A DNA stretch of 64,000 nucleotides from Branchiostoma floridae. Lineage: Eukaryota; Chordata; Leptocardii; Amphioxiformes; Branchiostomatidae. The notes beneath the pieces were generated by a model. The model saw only the letters and a program-made list of their open reading frames with translations. It did no database searches and was not told the origin of the DNA. Positions 18,701 through 27,800 of this stretch are shown piece after piece (positions within the stretch are counted from its first letter, which is position 1; each line of letters starts with the position of its first letter). The position numbers were made by a program, and so were the translations under genes. Location: positions 13,354,062 through 13,418,061 of the forward strand of contig NC_049995.1 in NCBI RefSeq assembly GCF_000003815.2, given 5' to 3'.

Positions 18701-21193
18701 ATCAAAAATTACGATCCGGTACCGAGCGCCTGGCCCGGACGGTTCCGTGCATGCCAGGCAGTGCAACACCCAGCTAAATGCGTCTTCAAAGGGGATGGCA
18801 ATACGAAAAAATGTTCAAATTTTGTTAAAATGTTGGCAGCTAAATTTCAGCAAATGTCACAAAATTTGGTGGCTCTATAGTGTAAGCTGATACGCGTTCA
18901 CGCGTTATGCGACATAAAAGTTGCCGCAGGCTTAAAAAGTACCCCCCCCCCCCACATACACCGTCTGAAAATAGGGTTAACAGCAATAGTGATTCATATC
19001 TGTTTGAATGATACAACAAACTTACATTCCACACTGAGAACTGTGGATGCTGTATCAGGCATTCCCACATTGTTGGTCACCTCACAGGTGTAGGTGGTAT
19101 CGTGTAGGCTTCTTGGGGTATTTGTGATGGTGAGAACACCGTTATCCTCACTATACTGGTCCTCTGTACTGGGGTCAATGACCCTGGTACCTTCCTTCCA
19201 TGTGTAGCTGAAGGTGTCAGGAGTTCCCTCAGCAGGACAGCTGATTGTGGCAGACTCGCCTTGTTTCACACGGGTTGTACCGGGTGGGGGTGTGGTGATG
19301 CTGGCAGGGACTGGAATGAAGTGAAACGTCTGATTCGGATTCACATAATCTTTATTTTCATTTTAGTCATACATCATTGATACCACATTAGTCATACTAT
19401 ACGGAAGTTTTGCTATAAGTAAATCATTATTTCTGCCTTATTAGTTACATATTAAGCTTTAAAAAAACAATGCTTTCTTTTTCAACTCTGTACGATAATC
19501 TGTTTCTCCACATCTGTAGGTTTATGAATCGATAAACCAGTTACTTATTTGGTGTTTTACAAGATTAGTATAGAATTCTGGCCTACTCACCACCAAATAA
19601 AACAAAATATATCTTTAAGTTTATGTACCGGTACAAAACCATTTTTTCTTATTGGATCAGTCTAGAAAAAACGGACCTAAAAAAATTTGGTGGATTGGAC
19701 CTATTGGAATGCATGAGATTGAAACTTATTACCATACAGAAAAATGAAAAAAGAACTTTAATAGTCACCTGCGAGTATGAGCTGTGTACTTTCCTCAGCT
19801 GGATTGCTACCGATACCGTCAACAGTGACAGAACACCTGTAGACCCCAACATCTGCAGACGTGACCCCGGTCAGCTGAAGACTGGCCTCACCATTGGTGC
19901 TTGTCCAGGTTGTTGTAGCTCGGCCAACATAAGCAGAGTAGATGTAGGCATTCCCACTTCTGTCTATTTCCAAAATGTCAACCACAGGGTCGGAACTTGT
20001 TTTTATCCAATTTATTCTCCTTAACGTTTCCCCAGATCCCACTGTATATCGCCATGGAAACGAGGCTGATCCTCCTTCCACCACGTAGTAGGTCGGCTCG
20101 TTGTTGGTGATGGTTGCTCCTGATGATAGGAGGTGATTAGTCTATTCACTCATTTATTCGTATTTTCGTACTTTCAATATAGCATGTTTTAGCCCTGTTT
20201 TCACCGTCCCGAACACGCATGTGCAGTGACAGGATTTGTGGATAATATGTCAAAGGATAAGACACAGACTTGTAAACAGTACTCACCATGACCATTGTCT
20301 CGATTTGCATAACCGTTATTCAGGCGTACTTTTTTATGTCTCAGAGACTTTGACACATCGCCTATAAATTCCTGTAGCTGCACATTGAGTGCTCACAAGC
20401 TTCCCTGGCACTCTGAGGTGTCACACCGAACAACTAATCTCTCCAAACTTGTTAGTGCCAACTCTGAGGCTATATCGACGTAAAAGATGCCACTATCGTA
20501 TGTAATGACTACATGTTACATACGAGCAGATCGCGATGGTTCGGGCTAACGTTGGCACAGTGGTAGACAAAAAGTGGGTGATGGACAAAATATTAATTTA
20601 CATGTCGATTAGTATTGTCTGATAAAAACGACGATAAACCTTGTTTTCACCAGAAATGATTTTTCAACAGACCGATCATATGAGATGTATACCAGACTCT
20701 GCAGTTAAAACGCTATTGAGAACAAGAATTTAGTCAGGTTTTCGCGGTGGCCACTTCACCGCGAATTTAAGACCACTGCGAAAAATTTTTCCATGGCAGT
20801 AAGAGACTACAATGCATGGTGCTATCGCGAAATTAAAACTACCGAGAAAAGTCATTTTTCCCACTACCGCGAAATTAGATCCACGCGAAACTGAAATGTA
20901 TTTACAGTATGCTTCCAAAGCACCGTAATAGGCTTATTATATCTTTGGTCTGCCTCGGGTAGAACAGATTATAATTTCAACATTTATCACCCAATGCCGG
21001 ACGGTGAACTTAGTAATACCTTGCTTGCATATATACAAAGTATAGCGTTACGTACACTCGGTGACCTTAACGTTACCATACAAACTTTCAATATACTTTA
21101 CAGTCAGCGGTGGTATTTATCTCAGTACATACCTGACACGATCGTTTCCTCACTCAGAAAGAAGACGCTCAAAACTATCAGTATGGACAGCAT
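6494..21193 (-). CDS. Receptor A: Ig(9)-FN3-SEA transmembrane protein (17 exons found, stop exon not found)
   Basis: Exons in transcript order: 21193-21133, 20119-19769, 19310-19026, 18264-18001, 17702-17439, 16956-16693, 16334-16071, 15947-15684, 9748-9473, 9207-8938, 8752-8453, 8136-8042, 7886-7828, 7611-7442, 7117-7004, 6742-6696, 6547-6494. Every junction has AG and GT sites and phases agree, giving 1134 codons with no stop. Order: signal peptide; Ig domain on the 351-bp exon; eight further Ig domains, most on 264-bp phase 1-1 exons; FN3; SEA over three exons; membrane helix; tail with YESL. It is a type I surface protein, presumably for recognition or adhesion. I do not recognise a vertebrate orthologue: nephrin-like proteins share many Ig domains plus FN3 but lack SEA. 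A 5150-bp insert lies in the 15683-9749 intron. Confidence 0.85.
7004..7117 (-). CDS. Receptor A exon 15: transmembrane segment
   Basis: The segment begins DISGVDST and continues as about 26 hydrophobic residues rich in Val, Ile and Ala, followed by the stop-transfer ARRHAAR. I placed the donor at GTGGGT (7003), not at the GTATAT three bases later, because only phase 1 keeps the next exon open. Confidence 0.78.
7442..8136 (-). CDS. Receptor A exons 12-14: SEA domain
   Basis: The exons are 8136-8042, 7886-7828 and 7611-7442 (phases 1-0, 0-2 and 2-1). The domain reads ILYGTLAITSVQYSKG, then FELYKGYEG, then SGSVLADFEATV. SEA domains that cut themselves do so in a G/SVVV turn; here the turn is G/SVLA followed by DF. 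If it cleaves, the ectodomain and the membrane stub stay associated as a heterodimer. The motif is conserved in receptor B. Confidence 0.78.
8453..8752 (-). CDS. Receptor A exon 11: fibronectin type III domain
   Basis: The 300-bp exon contains NVTLIWTAAS (strand B Trp), TVQYRLDG (strand C Tyr) and YEIRIQAENSQG (strands F-G), the standard FN3 landmarks. The receptor B counterpart is 312 bp, with four extra residues in the C-C' region. Confidence 0.85.
8938..9748 (-). CDS. Receptor A exons 9 and 10: two Ig domains
   Basis: The exons are 9748-9473 (276 bp) and 9207-8938 (270 bp). The first has QSVSLTCEAN, MTWMFVETG and AGVYRCTADN. The second has PVTLECSAFA, YTWMKGG and YGDYTCTATN. Both match receptor B exons of identical length (58605-58880 and 59138-59407). 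Confidence 0.88.
9749..10355 (-). other. Receptor A intron, 3' flank of the insert
   Basis: This non-coding stretch aligns by eye with receptor B intron 57940-58604. Shared blocks include TTGTTTCTTGCC, GTCATCAGCTGTCACCTC and CTTGTACACTGGA. It is the evidence that the insert is discrete. Confidence 0.75.
10880..13210. repeat. 115-bp satellite array with higher-order structure
   Basis: About 20 units are present. The landmark CCGCGCAG falls at 11685 and then, counting one CCGCTC variant at 11800, every 115 bp through 13065. Each unit contains AGGGGAGACCTCCC, GTTTAGCTTATATG and CGTATATGAAATGTTGCG. The outer units are diverged and the centre is nearly identical, the usual sign of unequal exchange. 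Between about 11870 and 12950 three unit types alternate, forming a 345-bp higher-order repeat. One unit near 11588 lacks about 20 bp. Confidence 0.95.
13420..13426 (+). promoter_or_regulatory. TATA-box candidate in the element core
   Basis: The sequence TATAAAA is followed by GC-richer DNA. It is the only clear TATA box in the single-copy core and is in phase with the downstream AATAAA as a transcription unit of about 860 nt. Confidence 0.3.
13453..13824 (+). CDS. Unrecognised 123-codon ORF in the element core
   Basis: The ORF starts shortly after a TATA box and ends before a poly(A) signal. Residues about 28-41 are hydrophobic, with CCSCLFGLIMVICVG. No family is recognised, and the overlapping frames also contain short ORFs. 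A short palindrome of the CCAAGGAGGTT family lies inside it, which argues against strong constraint. Confidence 0.15.
   Translation: MYEICLFLYLQASVEKEQFVHTGGVFSCCSCLFGLIMVICVGRQDVNLFSVISYSPWGAHLRPSKEVELPWSVCGTSVSCDRMYPMAEKSGRFKFTGHTYDKERLFSRRSFLKRSIEESLGLL
14395..15310. repeat. 140-bp satellite array, seven units
   Basis: The landmark ACGTATATGAGACGTAAA recurs at about 14411, 14532, 14671, 14812, 14953, 15093 and 15235, so the period is about 140 bp. Each unit also has CTTTAGATCAAATAAACGTG, CATGTCTTAAGGGCG and GCTGCTGAAAAGG. The outer units are diverged. It shares only the short motif CGTATATGA with the 115-bp array. Confidence 0.93.
15684..16334 (-). CDS. Receptor A exons 7 and 8: two Ig domains closest to receptor B
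   Basis: The exons are 16334-16071 and 15947-15684, each 264 bp. The first contains PLTLTCTADG, FTWSKAPG and AGTYTCTADN; the second contains SVSVRCSAVA, NKWTKQK and AGTYICEAFN. These are the counterparts of receptor B exons 57106-57369 and 57505-57768 and are the most similar pairs between the two genes, with about 11 differences in 88 residues in the first pair. The intron 3' of them is the site of the 5150-bp insert. Confidence 0.88.
16693..16956 (-). CDS. Receptor A exon 6: Ig domain, tandem duplicate 2
   Basis: This exon differs from its duplicate at about ten of 88 residues, for example DES/DDS, TSYTW/ASYSW and the RGTLTI/GGTLTF strand. The Cys-Trp-Cys core is intact and both phases are 1. 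Confidence 0.9.
16957..17438 (-). other. Receptor A intron between the duplicated Ig exons
   Basis: I see no exon. The acceptor side is a copy of the one upstream of exon 5, as expected for a tandem exon duplication. Confidence 0.6.
17439..17702 (-). CDS. Receptor A exon 5: Ig domain, tandem duplicate 1
   Basis: This is a 264-bp phase 1-1 exon with TVTLTCSSD, YSWTRDG and AGQYRCTATN. It is nearly identical to the next exon (16956-16693), including the flanking donor GTGAGT and the acceptor CCACAG, so the pair arose by a recent tandem exon duplication. Confidence 0.9.
18001..18264 (-). CDS. Receptor A exon 4: Ig domain
   Basis: This is a 264-bp phase 1-1 exon with TLTVECTVSA, VEWKKQG and AGTYVCTATN. 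It has the complete Cys-Trp-Cys pattern of a C2/I-set domain. Confidence 0.87.
18265..19025 (-). other. Receptor A intron
   Basis: I see no coding exon in it. A poly(C) run lies near 18942-18952. Confidence 0.6.
19026..19310 (-). CDS. Receptor A exon 3: Ig domain
   Basis: The acceptor is TTCATTCCAG and the donor GTAAGT. The domain shows GESATISCPA, YTWKEG and TYTCEV, with both disulphide cysteines and the core Trp present. It begins with a Pro/Thr-rich linker. Confidence 0.85.
19769..20119 (-). CDS. Receptor A exon 2: N-terminal V-type Ig domain
   Basis: The 351-bp exon starts after a CTATCATCAG acceptor and ends before GTGACT. It contains GGSASFPWRY, INWIK (the core Trp) and DVGVYRCSV (the DxGxYxC motif). 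The first Cys position is occupied by F/W around SFPWRY, so the canonical disulphide may be missing. Its length and the long C'-D region suit a V-set domain better than the C2-like domains that follow. Confidence 0.75.
20120..21132 (-). other. Receptor A first intron, with a MITE
   Basis: The intron holds a degraded MITE of the TTCGCGGTG family at about 20735-20912. Otherwise I see nothing coding. Confidence 0.6.
20735..20912. repeat. MITE, TTCGCGGTG/TTTACAGTA family, copy 1 (degraded)
   Basis: The copy shares TTCGCGGTGGCCACTTCACC, ACCGCGAAATTA blocks and a terminal TTTACAGTA with the copy at 32001-32203. The left terminus is eroded. Confidence 0.7.
21133..21193 (-). CDS. Receptor A exon 1: start codon and signal peptide
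   Basis: The exon encodes MLSILIVLSVFFLSEETIVS plus one base, followed by GTATGT. This is a typical signal peptide: hydrophobic core residues 3-13, then a polar stretch. It ends in phase 1 and joins the exon at 20119 to give SGATITNNEP. The exon is too short to be found as an ORF and was recognised from its splice site and hydrophobic core. Confidence 0.75.
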
Positions 21194-22636
21194 TTCTTGT
21201 GGTAAATTGTGGTCAGCACTGAGTTAGATACGTTCCCAACTTCATGTTACTTCCTGGTCGAGTATTCGTGTACTCAGATTACCTATGACTAAAGTCGTAG
21301 CGTAAAAGTAGTAGAGAATTCGCGACGTAACGAATTTTAATGGCGGAATGCTGTGTCACTATAATCAAGTATCAAGATTTATGGACTGAAATAATGTGAT
21401 ATATTTTGATGTATGTCACAAAATATATTGTGATATATCGCAAGGTACGAATCGGTGACTGGGATCAAAATCTACGAGGTTGAAAGTGATGAGGATGTAA
21501 CATCTATTGGCATAATACCGGTCGGTTTACTGCAATTTCTCAAGCAATGCTAATTTGGCAAATGATCAACGCATCATTTTCTCCAGTTACATGTTGCTGT
21601 TACAGCTTACCTTTGCCACTTCTTCTGTGTAAATTATTTTGTCTCTCTGGTCCTGCTAAAAACATAATACAGTCAAACCTGTCTATAGCGGCCACTCAAG
21701 GGACCGGACACATTTGGCCACTATAGACAGGTGGCCTCTGTATAGAGGTGGTAACTTGTAGATAAAGTACCCAAGGGACCGACAAAAAGTGGCCACTATG
21801 GACAGGTGGCCCCTCTGTAGAGGTGGCCCCTAATACAGGTTTGACTGTATCGTAATTGGAACACACCGCGGAATTGCACGGAGAACGGGCGCGTGGTTGG
21901 AAGGGGGTGCACTATACCGGTCGAACGAAACACGGCACAATTAACTGCCGCTATGTACCATTATTCATCCTCTGTTGTTCCTTTCTTTCCTGTTAGTAGT
22001 TGCACAAAACAAAAATCTGCATGAGCATACAAAAAGTCATGAGAAAATGGGCGTATACTGACAAGAATTTTCATTTAATTTTGGTCCGTCACAACCGCTA
22101 TGACGTAAAACTTTACTGCTGGCCGTAGCATTAAAAATGGCGGGAAAATGGCGGCGTACGTTCAATTTGACCCATTCAGCCGTAGATCCGGGCTATTATG
22201 CAACGGTTCCTCACACTTTTACACGAGTTGTAGGTCACCAAAAGAAATTCAAGATTGCTGTTGAATCATGGTCGTCTTGTGCCGTGAGCACATGTGATTA
22301 TTATCTACAAATCTGGCGATGAACGTGACAGTGTGTTTGTCCCACGACGAGCTCGCCTGCCCCGAAAATGACCTGAAAACTTTTGGCCTTGTTGTCTTCG
22401 AATGCATTGTTATCGATGCTTTGTAAATTATGTATTGGACACCTAGATGTCTGAAGTGTGCATACCTCAGAAATAACTATTGTTGCATGTGTAGATCTCT
22501 TTAAGTTCCACTATTTTTAATCGACCGGTATAAGGCTTATGACCGGTATTATGCCAATGCATGTTAATTACTTGTTACTATCAGAGCAGGCGGCAAAGTA
22601 AAACATGCTTTTCACAAAAACCACTCGAATTATCTT
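21194..22636. other. Upstream region of receptor A, with one MITE
   Basis: There is no recognisable gene. It should contain the promoter of receptor A. A complete TA-flanked MITE lies at 21670-21848. Two ATGGCGG-type motifs lie near 22136-22152. Confidence 0.5.
21670..21848. mobile_element. MITE with CAGTCAAACCTGT ends, copy 1
   Basis: The terminal inverted repeats are CAGTCAAACCTGT, flanked on both sides by TA. The interior is itself made of partly palindromic blocks (GGCCACTATAGACAGGTGGCC). The TA target suggests mobilisation by a Tc1/mariner-like transposase. An essentially identical copy lies inverted at 25674-25851. Confidence 0.85.
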
Positions 22637-22744
22637 AGGCCCTGGTCACAAGAATCGTACGATTGACTGCGATGGAGGTTTTATGCTTGGCATAGGCGTA
22701 GTACGTCGTAAGTCGGGGGAGAATCGGAAGCAATGGTTTAAATA

Positions 22745-23220
22745 TAGGTAGAACTTTATTGCTCGACATTTGTACATGGTACAAAGTATGGCAATGACTG
22801 TTACACAAAGTACAAAATAGGTGTAGAGAATAAAACTTGATATCCTAATTAACGTAACAAGAAGGGCTGACACATTAGTCTTTGATATAGTGTTACAATC
22901 GAGTTGGGCTATACATGAGATTCATTACTCTTTCTAATAGCAAAGCAGTCTTTGATATATTTGCCTATCCTTGCATTATGGGAGTCGTGGCATCCAAAGA
23001 TACATACAAATCTGTCTGTAGCATCGAGTCTCTTGAAATCTGCTGTACTGTATTCGAGAATTGTAAATAGCTCATTACGTAAAATAGCGTATCTAGAGCA
23101 TTCCATTAAAAAGTGAAATTCATCTTCAATATATAAAGCCGTACGCGTGGTCACAAGGATCGTAGTGCATCGCACGATGAGGTCATAAGAGCGTACCTGC
23201 GTCAATCGCAGGTGAATCAT
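22745..23220 (-). mobile_element. LINE 3' fragment (ORF2 C-terminus and 3' UTR)
   Basis: On the minus strand the frame 23220-22909 ends with IEDEFHFLMECSRYAILR and IGKYIKDCFAIRKSNESHV. This is the HxxxxC-type C-terminal segment of LINE ORF2 proteins. It is followed by a UTR ending in CAATAAAGTTCTACC near 22752. The fragment splits the GTCACAAGAATCG repeat, so it inserted later. Confidence 0.65.
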
Positions 23221-23339
23221 AGTAAATCGGGGAGCATCCTATGACGAAAATAGAGCTGAAATAGATTTTGAACATGTTCAAAATTTCTCCATCGTCGTAC
23301 GATTTTTATTGCCCCCATATCAGACTTCATTACGGCCAT

Positions 23340-24090
23340 TTATTTTTCTCTTCGCCAATGGCGAATGAGTATGTTTTTGCCGACTTGTCTCTGTATGTAG
23401 GTCAACAACATGTAAGTCGAGAAATTGTGGATGGAACTTTTTGATTTTTTGTAGGTGTGTAGCGGTTGTCTAAAGGCATGCCTAGTTTGAAAATGGTTTA
23501 CCTGGCGTTTTCCTACGGTACAGCAGCGAGCTTTGTATTTTTTCGAGGTTTGTTTCAGGAAGCATAAGTCAAAATGCAGCTGGGCGATTTCTACGATATT
23601 TGGTAGGTGAGTAGCGGTTGTGTAAAGGATTGTCATGTGCGAAAATGGTTTAGCTAGCTTTTACCTATGGTGCTATAGCTGGCTTTGTATGTAAGTGCGT
23701 TTGTCTGTATGCAAGATAACTCAAGATGCTTTTGATGAATGCTAATGATATTTTGTTGATAGGTAGGGGACACAGAAAGGAAGGTCAAGTTCGATAATGG
23801 GCCTCCTGGCGACTTGTTTTGGTACTGCAAGTGAGCGTCAAAGCTTTCAAAGTGAGCGTCAAAATTTTCCAGAAGTGCCAGGTTCATGATTTTTTAGTGG
23901 TGGATAGCTGTTAGGACTAGGAGTGAATGGTGTAATTTTGGGCCCCCTACCAGCTTGTTTGGAACTGCTGTGGGTCTTATAGTTCGTAACTTTTAAGAAG
24001 GATAACTCCAGAGGAGATTGTTGGATAGTTTTTGCTTTTGGTATGTAGTTACTTTGGGTGATAATGAACATAATGAGATGCAAATTATTT
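23340..24090. repeat. Diverged tandem/dispersed repeat block
   Basis: Four to five diverged units contain ATATTTGGTAGGTGAGTAGC, GATAACTCAAGATGC and GGGCCTCCTGGCGACTTG type blocks. Related blocks recur at 28690-28980, 29450-29690 and 33180-33560, so this is a dispersed family with a modular structure. No coding function is seen. Confidence 0.65.
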
Positions 24091-25000
24091 AATCACTATC
24101 TATTTGATATAATTACTTAGGGGAACTTCTATATAGGTTAAAAATATACTTGTGACGGAGTCACCCGAAAGAACTTGAATCGGCCCATAGATGTCTAAAA
24201 ATAGAGAAAAAGTAGGCCAAGACAGGCAGTCTTGACAAGCATAAAATTCTGATTGACCAGGGATGCTACCCGAGGTCATCTTTGGTCACAGTCCAAGGCC
24301 CCCTAAAATCAATACTATTCGGCCAGGCAGGTCAGTTTGGCGGTAGAGTCTGATTTTAACAAAACACTATGAAAGTTGTGCTGGAAAGTATCACAACATT
24401 GTACATCATTTCCTTGTCACCAGTTCGCCGAGAAGGTTATGTGGTTTTTTGGGGGGCATTTGTGGGTTTGTGAGGAACACACGTTCATGCAGTCATTGGC
24501 TATTGGGGTAGGTACTATTTAGTAATACATGATAAGACGTTAAAGTCTTAATAAAGGCATGATTATTTGGCGAAGAGATGTGTTCGTCGAACTCTAGTTC
24601 TACTGATGAATTTTAAATCATAAATTCTTAGCATGTGGTCATGGTTCTAGTTTCCCCTGATTTATTTATTTTTTTATTTATTCACATATATTTTGCGAGT
24701 ATGAGGCAAAAAGCACAAATTGCTTATATTAAGCCTTCTACTCAAGAAACATACGCATAAAACAAGAATAGTAAACCACATTACATACATAAGTACAAAA
24801 TGGATAACAGAAAAATAAATTTAAACAAGACAAGTTGGTGCTGAATCAATTAGGAGAACCTGCCTGTACAATGGATATAGGTAATGACAAGATCAAAAAT
24901 GTTACAGTTCTGTTGATGTGAGAGAGATGTTGATCCCTGATACAGTAAAGTACACATAAAGTAGTGTCGTTGAAGTGCTTTAGGTCTACTATAATATTTG
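24091..25000. other. Non-coding stretch
   Basis: AT-rich DNA with no gene, RNA gene or clear repeat that I can support. Confidence 0.5.
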
Positions 25001-25373
25001 NNNNNNNNNNNNNNNNNNNNNNNNNNNNNNNNNNNNNNNNNNNNNNNNNNNNNNNNNNNNNNNNNNNNNNNNNNNNNNNNNNNNNNNNNNNNNNNNNNNN
25101 NNNNNNNNNNNNNNNNNNNNNNNNNNNNNNNNNNNNNNNNNNNNNNNNNNNNNNNNNNNNNNNNNNNNNNNNNNNNNNNNNNNNNNNNNNNNNNNNNNNN
25201 NNNNNNNNNNNNNNNNNNNNNNNNNNNNNNNNNNNNNNNNNNNNNNNNNNNNNNNNNNNNNNNNNNNNNNNNNNNNNNNNNNNNNNNNNNNNNNNNNNNN
25301 NNNNNNNNNNNNNNNNNNNNNNNNNNNNNNNNNNNNNNNNNNNNNNNNNNNNNNNNNNNNNNNNNNNNNNNNN
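25001..25373. other. Assembly gap, 373 N
   Basis: A run of N. Frames crossing it are meaningless. Confidence 1.
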
Positions 25374-25673
25374 GAAGCAACCCGAGAACAAGGGCCCGTA
25401 GAAGAGCCTGCCTTCAAGGCAATGTTTTACACGTGGCAGATCCAGTATCACACACAGGTGATGCATGCATTTGTTTGATGGCTACATACACGTGGGTTAA
25501 TAATTAGATCATATCTCATCTCTCGCGATCGCCTGTCTTGGGTCAGTTGACCATGGCCGTAACCATAGGGAAAACTCGAACAGAAAGGCAGGCTTATGAT
25601 ATAATGTTTATGATATTTTTTGTCTGATGGCATTTTTTCTTGATAGCATATCATCACAAAAAAAAGCAAACTA

Positions 25674-25851
25674 CAGTCAAACCTGTATTAGGGGCCACCT
25701 CTACAGAGGGGCCACCTGTCCATAGTGGCCACTTTTTGTCGGTCCCTTGGGTACTTTATCTACAAGTTACCACCTCTATACAGAGGCCACCTGTCTATAG
25801 TGGCCAAATGTGTCCGGTCCCTTGAGTGGCCGCTATAGACAGGTTTGACTG
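25674..25851. mobile_element. MITE with CAGTCAAACCTGT ends, copy 2 (inverted)
   Basis: The reverse complement matches copy 1 (21670-21848) at essentially every base I compared. It is also flanked by TA. Confidence 0.85.
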
Positions 25852-26242
25852 TATAATTTTCGAAAAAGCCTGACTCGTAGAGCCGGCAAGAAGGCCGATA
25901 TAAGCATGCTAGTACTTGATTTGAACCTATGTTTGTAAAACTTTTGATGTTATGGTTTCTTTTGATTTTTTTCAGTAAAAGACATCATAGGAAAGTATTC
26001 AACTGCTATAGCTGGGTCCACATTTGGTTGGTTAAAGAAGCACAAAAGCGGACAGGCGGCTATTCAGAAGAGACGCAAGTGAAAAATCGTACGACGCTGG
26101 AAAAATTTTGAACATCATCCGATGCTCTGCGATGGCTGTTTTTGATTACGATTTAGCTGCGATTCACTGCGCTCATGATCATCGTACGATGTGCGGAATA
26201 TGCCATCGCAAGGACGTCGTACGATTCTTGTGACCGGGGCTT

Positions 26243-26945
26243 TACAAAGCACGTTTTGAGAAACAGTAGACCCACAACATTTTTATGATTTTGGTTTTGT
26301 TATATACGGCTTAACATCTTGTTGCAAAGGTTCACTTCCGTAATAGGCTCTCAGAAACAAGATGACAATGATTGAACTGAATGAAAAAAGAAATGGGATG
26401 AAACTGAGTAGAAGAAAAAATCGCACAGCCTGCGTTAACATTTTTGAGACAACAGATAACGTTGGGCGTGGTATTTGTTACTCTCCAAGCAGAGGTTGAT
26501 AATGAAAATCATGAAATTACCCCCACCAACCTCTGGTTGTAGAGTAGATATTGGTTACTAATCAGTCTACCTTAATTTGTAATAATGTCTTGTTTGGTAA
26601 CACGAGCCATGATAAGCCAAAGTGTAATCTTTCATAGTTTCCTTGAAGAAGCTAGGTATATGTTCCTGCTCGCTTTACGTGGTAGAAAAAAACACACACA
26701 CACACGTATACGCATAAAACATTCCGTTTATTGAGGAAACAATTTTGGAAAACACACTGAACATTTCAGCACATGTTCAATCATTCAGTAGAGCCGTCTT
26801 TGAAGACAGTGGCGAACTTTATTTCACAATAAAGCTGTTGAATTTAGTCAGCGTGCAATGTAGTGCATATTATCAAGAAAGACAACATTTGTAAGCAGAT
26901 GCATAATGTTTGCTTGCAAATGGGTAGGACTAACAAACTACTGCT
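26243..26945. other. Non-coding stretch with a CA microsatellite
   Basis: A short (CA)n lies at about 26692-26706. Nothing coding was recognised. Confidence 0.5.
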
Positions 26946-26949
26946 GTGT

Positions 26950-27800
26950 TGATTATGTTTACCTTCAAAGAAGGGAAACATTATTGTTTTTGCTCCGTTT
27001 CTTCTTCTTCAGGCAAAGGTCAATGACCTGGGCCAGACGATGCATTAGGTTTAGCAAACACCTAATGTGACAATCGATTACATAATGTAGCATTAGTACA
27101 TAATTGTAAGCTGCAGGACAGAGTTGTAGTGCTTTTTTTTATGACAAAGGAACACAAGATATACAATCTTGGTCACATAATCCAAAATTTAACAATTTTC
27201 AAATTATGTTTACTAAACGTGTGAATGTAGTTATGTGGGTACATACTATACGCACCCTCATACCAAGTTTTAGTTTATTTGGTTTTAATACGTACAAAGG
27301 CATAGGAGCCAAAACGTTAAATTGTTTTTCTTCAGATGAAAAAAAAACACCCAAAATTCAACAATTTTCAACTAATGTATGCCCGAAGTGAAAGTTACTG
27401 TGGGCACATGTCCTACACACCTTCATACCATATTTCAGGTCATTTGGTTTCAATACAAGGGTAAGGAGCCAAAAATATAAATTTGTCGTCAAAACAAATT
27501 TTTGAGTGATGTATATGCAAAAAAAGCGTGAATGGGTCATGTGCATGGGCAGATCTCCAATTCACCTCTGTACCAACTTTCGGGTCATTAAGTTGTAATA
27601 ACAGGGCACAGGGGCCCCAAATGTACATTTGTGGTCTACAATTGTATTCTTAATTTCTTGTTCATTATGTAATCAAACCCAAGGGTGTCTGCCACAACTA
27701 GAATAACCATCAACAGTCATCTGGTCTAGGTCATTGACCTTCTTAAATTGGAGAAAAAGGGAGCAAAAATAATGTGCATTTCCGTAAAGGTAAACAAACT
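26950..27800. mobile_element. TIR element with internal diverged tandem repeats
   Basis: The left arm (about 26955-27110) and right arm (about 27650-27800) are inverted copies. They share TTTACCTT, ATTATTKTTTTTGCTCC, GGTCAATGACCT and a GATTACATAATG block. The interior holds three diverged units of about 150 bp with TCATACCAWRTTTYAGKTCATTTGGTTT type cores. No ORF of note was seen. Confidence 0.6.

Larger units (their letters stand above)
22637..26242. repeat. Inverted ends GCCCYGGTCACAAGAATCG bounding a 3.6-kb segment
   Basis: The left end near 22640 and the right end near 26240 carry GCCC(T/C)GGTCACAAGAATCGTACG in inverted orientation. Related GTACGA-rich sequence continues inside both ends (22640-22735 and 23137-23320; 26010-26240). 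It may be one element or two related MITEs; interior insertions and an N gap prevent a decision. Confidence 0.55.

Noticed and set aside
24846-25507. ORFs of 140-206 codons across 25001-25373
   Set aside because: They consist almost entirely of N and carry no information. The same holds for frames crossing 51769-51868 and 55886-55985.
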